Program-made: the position numbers and the translations under genes | In this document: one piece after another, positions 59,945 through 64,000 of the stretch | Layout of the letters: each line of letters begins with the position of its first letter | Position numbering within the stretch: position 1 is the first letter of the stretch | Notes under the pieces: generated by a model | Told to the model about the DNA's origin: nothing | Databases searched by the model: none | The model's input: the letters and a program-made list of their open reading frames with translations, nothing else | Source: Nocardia otitidiscaviarum NBRC 14405 | GTDB taxonomy: Bacteria > Actinomycetota > Actinomycetes > Mycobacteriales > Mycobacteriaceae | Assembly: GCF_000308635.1 (NCBI RefSeq) | Contig: NZ_BAGD01000278.1 | Location: 1 to 64,000, forward strand | Length of the DNA stretch: 64,000 nt | Reading direction: 5' to 3'

Positions 59945-60535
59945 ATGTTCGTGAAGCTGTGCGGCCTGCGTACCGAGGCCGATGTGACGACCGCCGTCGC
60001 CGCCGGTGCCGACGCCGTGGGGTTCGTCTTCACCGCCAGCCCCCGGCAGGTCTCGGTCGAGGTGGTCCGGCGACTGCTGCGCGAGGTGCCGCCGACGGTG
60101 CTGTCGGTCGGCGTCGTCCACGGCATCCCCGCGGCGGAGGCGGGTGCGCTGGCGCGGGCGGCCGGGGTGGACGCGCTGCAACTGCACGGCGGGTACCCAC
60201 GCGCGGCCTTCGACGAACTGTCCGACCTGCGCCTGCTGCGCGCCACCTCGCTCACCGCCGACACCGACGTGCGCACCGGCGCGTACGGCGAGGAATGGCT
60301 GCTGCTCGATTCCCCCGTCGCCGGTTCCGGCGAACGCTGGGACCTCACCGCCCTGACCGCCGACCGGCCGACCGGCCAGTGGCTGCTCGCGGGCGGCCTG
60401 TCCCCCGACAATGTGGCCGAGGCCGCCGCCGTCGCCCGCCCGTGGGGAGTGGACGTGTCCAGCGGCGTGGAGTCCAGCCGAGGCGTGAAGGACCACGGCC
60501 GCATGCGCGAGTTCGTCGCCGCAGCCCGCTCCTGA
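59945..60535 (+). CDS. trpF: Phosphoribosylanthranilate isomerase
   Basis: A 196-residue (beta/alpha)8 enzyme with the TrpF fingerprint: FVKLCGLRTEADV (catalytic Cys), LQLHGGYPRAAFDEL, LLAGGLSPDNVAEA (phosphate site) and GVDVSSGVESSRGVKDHGRM (catalytic Asp). It converts PRA to CdRP in tryptophan synthesis. It stands alone, with no trp neighbours. A TAGGGT -10-like box 6 nt before the ATG suggests a leaderless mRNA. Many actinobacteria lack TrpF and use bifunctional PriA instead, so its presence is notable. Confidence 0.88.
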   Translation: MFVKLCGLRTEADVTTAVAAGADAVGFVFTASPRQVSVEVVRRLLREVPPTVLSVGVVHGIPAAEAGALARAAGVDALQLHGGYPRAAFDELSDLRLLRATSLTADTDVRTGAYGEEWLLLDSPVAGSGERWDLTALTADRPTGQWLLAGGLSPDNVAEAAAVARPWGVDVSSGVESSRGVKDHGRMREFVAAARS

Positions 60536-60561
60536 TCTCGGCTCCCCTCCCATCCCCTCCT

Positions 60562-60590
60562 TGTGACCGAGGGCACAGCACCGGTACGTC
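60562..60590 (+). promoter_or_regulatory. Possible ECF41 autoregulated promoter
   Basis: TGTGACC (60562-60568) and CGTC (60587-60590) resemble the ECF41 pattern TGTCACA...CGTC, but the 18-bp spacer is slightly long and only five of seven -35 bases agree. Tentative. Confidence 0.25.
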
Positions 60591-60650
60591 ACGCTGCCGT
60601 GCCGAGCGGTGTCCCTGTGTTCGACTGGGGAACGAAGGGAGGGTGCGATC

Positions 60651-61556
60651 GTGACGACCGGGGACGAGGAATTCGCCGAACTGCGGCCACTGCTGTTCAC
60701 CATCGCCTACGAGATACTCGGCAGCGCCGCCGACGCCGAGGACATAGTGCAGGACAGCTATCTGCGCTGGCGGGATGTCAACGCGGCCACGGTGGCGCAT
60801 CCGCGCCGGTACCTGGTGCAGACGGTGACCCGGCAGTCGCTCAATCATCTGCGTACGGTGCGGCGGCGACGGGAGGACTACATCGGCAGCTGGCTACCCG
60901 AGCCCATCCGCACCGGCCCGGATGCCAGCGCCGATACCGTGCTCGCGGAATCGGTGTCGATGGCCATGCTGCTGATCCTGGAGACGCTCGGCCCGACCGA
61001 ACGCGCCGTCTTCGTGCTCGCCGAGGTCTTCGGGTACAGCCAGGTCGAAATCGCCGATATGGTCGGAAAATCCGATGTCACGGTCCGCCAGATCCTCCAT
61101 CGGGCCCGGCGGCACGTGCAGGCCCGCCGCCAGCGCTTCCAACTCGACGACACCGCCCCGAAGGTGGTCGGGCAGTTTCTGCGTGCCGCCAAGACCGGCG
61201 ATATCGCGGCGCTGCTGGACCTCATGGCACCGGATGTCGTCCAGATCTCCGACGGCGGCGGCCGTGTGCGCGTCGCGTCGCGTCCGATCGCGGGCGCGGA
61301 GCGTGTCGCTGCCTTCTGCTCCGGCCTGGCCCGCAGGCAGATGGCCGCTATGACAGCCGAATTCGGCACCTACAACGCGCTGCCCGCCGTGCTGTTCCAC
61401 GCGGAGGGCGCCCTCGATTCGATCCTCCTGTTCGAGATCGCCGACGGCCGCGTCACCAGGCTCTACGCGGTCCGCAATCCGGAGAAACTGCGCGCGGCCA
61501 GGACCTTGCAACCACTCACTCTCGGGAGGGAAACCCATGGAAACGATCACGGTTGA
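60651..61556 (+). CDS. ECF41-type sigma factor with C-terminal SnoaL-like domain
   Basis: A 301-residue protein: sigma-70 region 2 (LRPLLFTIAYEILGSAADAEDIVQDSYLRW), region 4 (LGPTERAVFVLAEVFGYSQVEIADMVGKSDVTVRQILHRAR) and a fused SnoaL-like domain from about 185. The group-defining motifs are present: WLPEP between regions 2 and 4, DGGG near residue 204 and NPEKL near 280. In ECF41 proteins the C-terminal domain replaces an anti-sigma factor. GTG 60651 is preceded by AAGGGAGG. It overlaps an SRPBCC gene by 20 bp. Confidence 0.93.
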   Translation: MTTGDEEFAELRPLLFTIAYEILGSAADAEDIVQDSYLRWRDVNAATVAHPRRYLVQTVTRQSLNHLRTVRRRREDYIGSWLPEPIRTGPDASADTVLAESVSMAMLLILETLGPTERAVFVLAEVFGYSQVEIADMVGKSDVTVRQILHRARRHVQARRQRFQLDDTAPKVVGQFLRAAKTGDIAALLDLMAPDVVQISDGGGRVRVASRPIAGAERVAAFCSGLARRQMAAMTAEFGTYNALPAVLFHAEGALDSILLFEIADGRVTRLYAVRNPEKLRAARTLQPLTLGRETHGNDHG

Positions 61557-61992
61557 ACGCATCGTCGCAGCACCGCCACACGCGGTCTTCGACTGGATGA
61601 GCAATGCGCACAACTACACTCGCGTCGGCTTCGTGCTGCACGAGCATCTCGCCCGGCCCGGCGCGGACGCACCGTACGGGGTCGGCGCGGTGCGAGTGCT
61701 GGGCTGGGCGGCCGGCTGGTTCTGGGAGCGCATCACCGCCTATGACCCGCCGCACTCGTTCGAATTCCATGTCTACCGCGCGATTCCGCCCGCCCGTCAC
61801 GAGGGCGGCAGCGTCACCTTCACCGCGGTGCCGGGCGGCACCCGCGTGGTCTGGTCGACGCAGGTCGAACTCCGCTTCCCGTTACTCGGCGCGTTTCTGA
61901 CCAGACTGATCGCCCGCCCGATCCTCACCTACGTGTTCAAACGGGTACTCGACGAGGCGAACGCCGAGCTGCGGACGGTCCACAGTTCATAG
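61537..61992 (+). CDS. SRPBCC (polyketide cyclase/START-like) protein coupled to the ECF41 gene
   Basis: A 151-residue ligand-binding fold: METITVERIVAAPPHAVFDWMSNAHNYTRVG at the N-terminus, FEFHVYRAIPPARHEGGSVTFTAVPGGTRVVW in the middle and a long C-terminal helix (YVFKRVLDEANAELRTV). It binds a hydrophobic small molecule in a deep cavity. The start lies 20 bp inside the sigma-factor gene with AGGGAAACC as ribosome site, so expression is linked. The usual ECF41 partners are carboxymuconolactone decarboxylase-like, oxidoreductase or epimerase genes. Confidence 0.87.
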   Translation: METITVERIVAAPPHAVFDWMSNAHNYTRVGFVLHEHLARPGADAPYGVGAVRVLGWAAGWFWERITAYDPPHSFEFHVYRAIPPARHEGGSVTFTAVPGGTRVVWSTQVELRFPLLGAFLTRLIARPILTYVFKRVLDEANAELRTVHSS

Positions 61993-61999
61993 TCCGAGT

Positions 62000-62617
62000 T
62001 CAGTTGTCGGGGTGGTTGTCGGCGCGAGACCGAATACCGAGGGCCTTTCGGAGTTGGCCTCTCATGATCTCATCGCTGCCCACCGTCGTGTACAGCGACT
62101 GCTCGCTGACGAGAAAGTGGAAGCGATGGTCGCGCTGGTAGAGGACCCGTTGGCGCTCCATTCTCTTGGCGACGCCTTCGTCCACATCATCGGGCACTCG
62201 GTAGAACTCGATATGGCGCCGGAGTATCGCCTCCGCATATTCGGCGGTCTGGAGGAGACCGGGGACCACCTGGGTGGTGTAGACGCGGAGGATCCGTGCC
62301 GCCGCTTCCAGTTTCACGGATTTCTGCTGTCGGCGCTGCACGCCGGTGGCGAGGATGCGCCGCCACTCGAGATAGGCGGTGTCGATGTTGTGCAGAGTCG
62401 CCAGCAGGTCCGCCAGCTGGTCGGCAGCGTCCGTGTGCGCACAATAGGCGCGTATGTCCGCATCGGACGGGCTGATACGCCCGTACTCGATCTTCGATAC
62501 CTTCGAGGGGTGCCAGCCCGAGAGCTCGGCGAGCCGCCTTCCGGTGAGTCCGGATCTGCGGCGAAGCTCCCGGAGCCTGGCACCGAGAGCCTCCCGCGCT
62601 TCATCTACGCCTGTCAC
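62000..62617 (-). CDS. Truncated HTH-DUF5753 regulator
   Basis: A 205-residue protein: HTH LGARLRELRRRSGLTGRRLAELSGWHPSKVSKIEYG (residues about 9-44) and the first two-thirds of DUF5753 (TTQVVPGLLQTAEYAEAILRRHIEF; MERQRVLYQRDHRFHFLVSEQSLYTTVGS...MRGQLRKAL). It ends with GIRSRADNHPDN where intact proteins continue for about 70 residues of beta-rich sequence. The missing part begins near the end of the SRPBCC gene, so a deletion or frameshift is likely. GTG start overlaps the DUF6879 stop by 4 bp. Probably non-functional or altered. Confidence 0.75.
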   Translation of the reverse strand: MTGVDEAREALGARLRELRRRSGLTGRRLAELSGWHPSKVSKIEYGRISPSDADIRAYCAHTDAADQLADLLATLHNIDTAYLEWRRILATGVQRRQQKSVKLEAAARILRVYTTQVVPGLLQTAEYAEAILRRHIEFYRVPDDVDEGVAKRMERQRVLYQRDHRFHFLVSEQSLYTTVGSDEIMRGQLRKALGIRSRADNHPDN

Positions 62618-63039
62618 TGCCGGGCGTAGGCACTGTCGATGTAGTCGGCGTACGGGGTAGCCATATCCCACAGCCGCTGTTTAGCGCCACAACAGTATTC
62701 GACGATTCGGGGGTCCGTGGTGATCGCTATGCCGTCCGCCTGCACACCGTGCTCGTCCACCAGATTGAACACCACTCGTTCGTTGTCGAGCAGCCACCAG
62801 TCGTCCGAGGGCACATCCGTAACGAGGTGTCGTGGCAGGTACCGAATGTCCTCGCCCGCCTCGACATTCCCCGATGTGACGGTCAAGAGCCATCGCTGGT
62901 AATCGGAATGTGGGACCGTGACGACACGGACACGATTGGTTCGGACTCCTCGTGCTGTCATGTCCTCGACGAGACCAACCCAGGAAGTCTTGTAGTCGTC
63001 GACGATCGCGGGTTCGCCCTCGAGGAAGCTGTGGAACCG
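62614..63039 (-). pseudogene. N-terminally truncated DUF6879 gene
   Basis: The frame from about 63039 reads FHSFLEGEPAIVDDYKTSW, then VRVVTVPHSDYQRWLLTVTSGNVEAGEDIRYLPRHL and VFNLVDEHGV, the body and C-terminus of a DUF6879 protein. About 30 N-terminal residues and the normal start are missing; the frame instead continues upstream out of phase through the neighbouring small gene. DUF6879 genes normally sit beside HTH-DUF5753 genes, as here. Confidence 0.6.
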
Positions 63040-63257
63040 TCGACTACCGGCCGACCTGTCAAGGTGAACGTGCCGCGCCCCGTGTCGGTGAGGGTCGCGT
63101 CGATATAGGTGTCGGGTTTCAGGAAACCCAGCAGGAGATGCGGTATCTCGACGGTCTCCGGACAGCTGGTTTTCCATCCCTGCGCGAGGTAGCCATGGTC
63201 GGTGAGGTAGAGGGACGGGCACCCGGTGACCTCCGACCCGCCCTTGCCGATCAGCAT
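62958..63257 (-). CDS. Small DUF6879-associated protein, fused at its 3' end by a deletion
   Basis: Residues 1-75 (MLIGKGGSEVTGCPSLYLTD, HGYLAQGWKT, VEIPHLLLGFLKPDTYIDA, TDTGRGTFTLTGRPVVDG) look like the small acidic protein commonly encoded just before DUF6879 genes. From residue 76 on, the frame runs out of phase over the DUF6879 body (STASSRANPRSST...), so the native C-terminus is lost. It marks the junction of a deletion between two once separate genes. Confidence 0.5.
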   Translation of the reverse strand: MLIGKGGSEVTGCPSLYLTDHGYLAQGWKTSCPETVEIPHLLLGFLKPDTYIDATLTDTGRGTFTLTGRPVVDGSTASSRANPRSSTTTRLPGLVSSRT

Positions 63258-63371
63258 GAGATCCGCAGGCTCGCGACACGACTCGGCTACGACTTCGCGG
63301 ACATGATCGTCTACGACCCGAAGTTCGGCCGCCCGCCGCTGGCCCGCTTGAGGGCGCAGGCGACCAGGCTC
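63249..63371 (+). pseudogene. Fragment of a resolvase-like accessory gene
   Basis: The plus strand reads IRRLATRLGYDFADMIVYDP followed by KFGRPPLARLRAQATRLGA, which looks like the HGY...D...PP...LL..V segment of the small recombinase-like proteins often found among WhiJ-type accessory genes in nocardiae. There is no start codon in phase with a ribosome site, and the homology ends before the spoU gene. Confidence 0.4.
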
Positions 63372-63380
63372 GGTGCGGGC

Positions 63381-63899
63381 TCAGCACAGCCCCGCGAGTT
63401 TGTAGAGCACCAGCGAACCTGCCACCGCCACATTGAGACTCGCCCCCGTGCCGACCATCGGGATCTCGACCGCTGTGTCCAGGTGGTCGAGACCTTCCGG
63501 TGGGATGCCGTAGCCCTCGTTGCCGAGGACCACGACGGTGCGCCGCCGGGCGGCGGGGAGGTCGGCGAGGCGGATGGACTCGTCGGTGAGTTCCACGCCG
63601 AGAATGGTTGCGCCGCCGGTGCGTTGGCGGTCGAGCCAGCGGTCGGCGCGGCCGGATACCCAGTGCACGCACTGGCGGTGGCGCAGGGTGTTGCCGCGTT
63701 CCAGGGCCTCGGGGACCCAGGGGAGGCGGGGGACGGCGAGGCAGGCGCCGGTGGCGTCGCAGGTGCGCAGCAGGGTGCCGAGGTTCACGCCGTGTTTCGG
63801 CCACAGCGGGGCGGCGATGAGGTGGTTCCAGCAGCCGTGTGCGCGGGGGCGGCGTTGGGTGCGCAGTTCGCGGCGGGTGCGCAGCCGGGCGGCCGTCAT
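63381..63899 (-). CDS. SpoU/TrmH-family RNA 2'-O-methyltransferase
   Basis: A 172-residue trefoil-knot methyltransferase. Motif 1 NLGTLLRTCDATGA, motif 2 VVVLGNEGYGIPPEGL and motif 3 EIPMVGTGASLNVAVAGSLVLYKL are all clear; the conserved Arg, Glu and Ser-Leu-Asn of SpoU enzymes are present. The N-terminus is Arg-rich and may bind RNA. It methylates a tRNA or rRNA ribose; the target is not readable. Preceded by about 100 bp with nothing recognised. Confidence 0.9.
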   Translation of the reverse strand: MTAARLRTRRELRTQRRPRAHGCWNHLIAAPLWPKHGVNLGTLLRTCDATGACLAVPRLPWVPEALERGNTLRHRQCVHWVSGRADRWLDRQRTGGATILGVELTDESIRLADLPAARRRTVVVLGNEGYGIPPEGLDHLDTAVEIPMVGTGASLNVAVAGSLVLYKLAGLC

Positions 63900-64000
63900 C
63901 GGATGGCGGGAAGAGCCTTTCCCGGGGGCAGAACGTAATTCATGGCAACGATGCTCGCGGCGCATCGGGGGCCGTCGTGGGATCGAATGGTGTCTCTACG

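Noticed and set aside
1..64000. tRNA or rRNA genes, CRISPR arrays, insertion sequences, prophage genes.
   Set aside because: No T-loop-like motifs with matching stems, no regularly spaced repeats, and no transposase or integrase motifs were seen. Only a small resolvase-like fragment was found.

Overview
The window is very GC-rich, gene-dense actinobacterial chromosome. The best guess is Nocardia or a close mycolic-acid-forming relative. The support is a 13E12-type DUF222/HNH gene, a DUF3558 lipoprotein, a Rv1318c-like membrane adenylate cyclase, an operon resembling the mycobacterial mymA cluster, RNHCP proteins, an ECF41 sigma factor, and WhiJ-like HTH/DUF397 and DUF6879 accessory genes. No rRNA, tRNA, CRISPR array or insertion sequence was recognised. 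All names come from reading motifs by eye; nothing was searched against a database.

Layout. 1-5.3 kb: a serine beta-lactamase-like enzyme cut by the window edge, a luciferase-like oxidoreductase, and a translationally coupled M20 peptidase and YfcC-type transporter. 5.3-11.2 kb is accessory: two small unknown genes divergent from an HTH-DUF5753/DUF397 pair, a DUF222/HNH gene with a LexA-like box over its start codon, an unknown protein, a secreted hydrolase and a DUF222 relic. 11.2-21.8 kb is mixed: a beta/gamma-crystallin-like protein, a DUF3558 lipoprotein, secreted hydrolases, a hotdog thioesterase, a VOC-PadR pair behind two identical palindromes, a TetR-hydroxyacyl-CoA dehydrogenase operon, a DUF4015-type glycosidase and a lipoprotein polysaccharide deacetylase.

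21.8-30.2 kb is the most striking locus. A GNAT acetyltransferase, a single-module fully reducing polyketide synthase (KS-AT-DH-ER-KR-ACP) and an alpha-oxoamine synthase lie on one strand, the last two overlapping by 4 bp. The simplest reading is a small pathway that builds a reduced acyl chain, releases it by decarboxylative condensation with an amino acid, and perhaps acetylates the amine. It would give a long-chain amino-ketone resembling a sphingoid base.

30.5-43.2 kb: a small membrane protein, two tandem RNHCP proteins, an adenylate cyclase, a luciferase-like enzyme, TerD, a phosphoketolase, a TetR/acyl-CoA dehydrogenase divergon and a LysR/DapA-like divergon. 43.3-49.3 kb: an orphan L7/L12 paralogue next to a tiny Cys-rich protein, then a five-gene operon (LipR-like hydrolase, SDR, diiron protein, Baeyer-Villiger-type monooxygenase, MerR) behind a perfect 11-bp inverted repeat that encloses a consensus -35 box.

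49.4-64 kb: Gfo/Idh/MocA, AgpS-like FAD enzyme, two DJ-1 superfamily proteins, nitroreductase, a three-gene Mn/Zn/Fe ABC importer behind a DtxR-type box, a polytopic membrane protein, a PfpI-like protein, a YwaF-like membrane protein, TrpF, an ECF41 sigma factor overlapping an SRPBCC gene, then a decayed accessory module (truncated HTH-DUF5753, DUF6879 remnant, small partner, resolvase-like fragment) and a SpoU-type methyltransferase. Many genes overlap by 1-4 bp, and several convergent pairs end within a few bases of each other.
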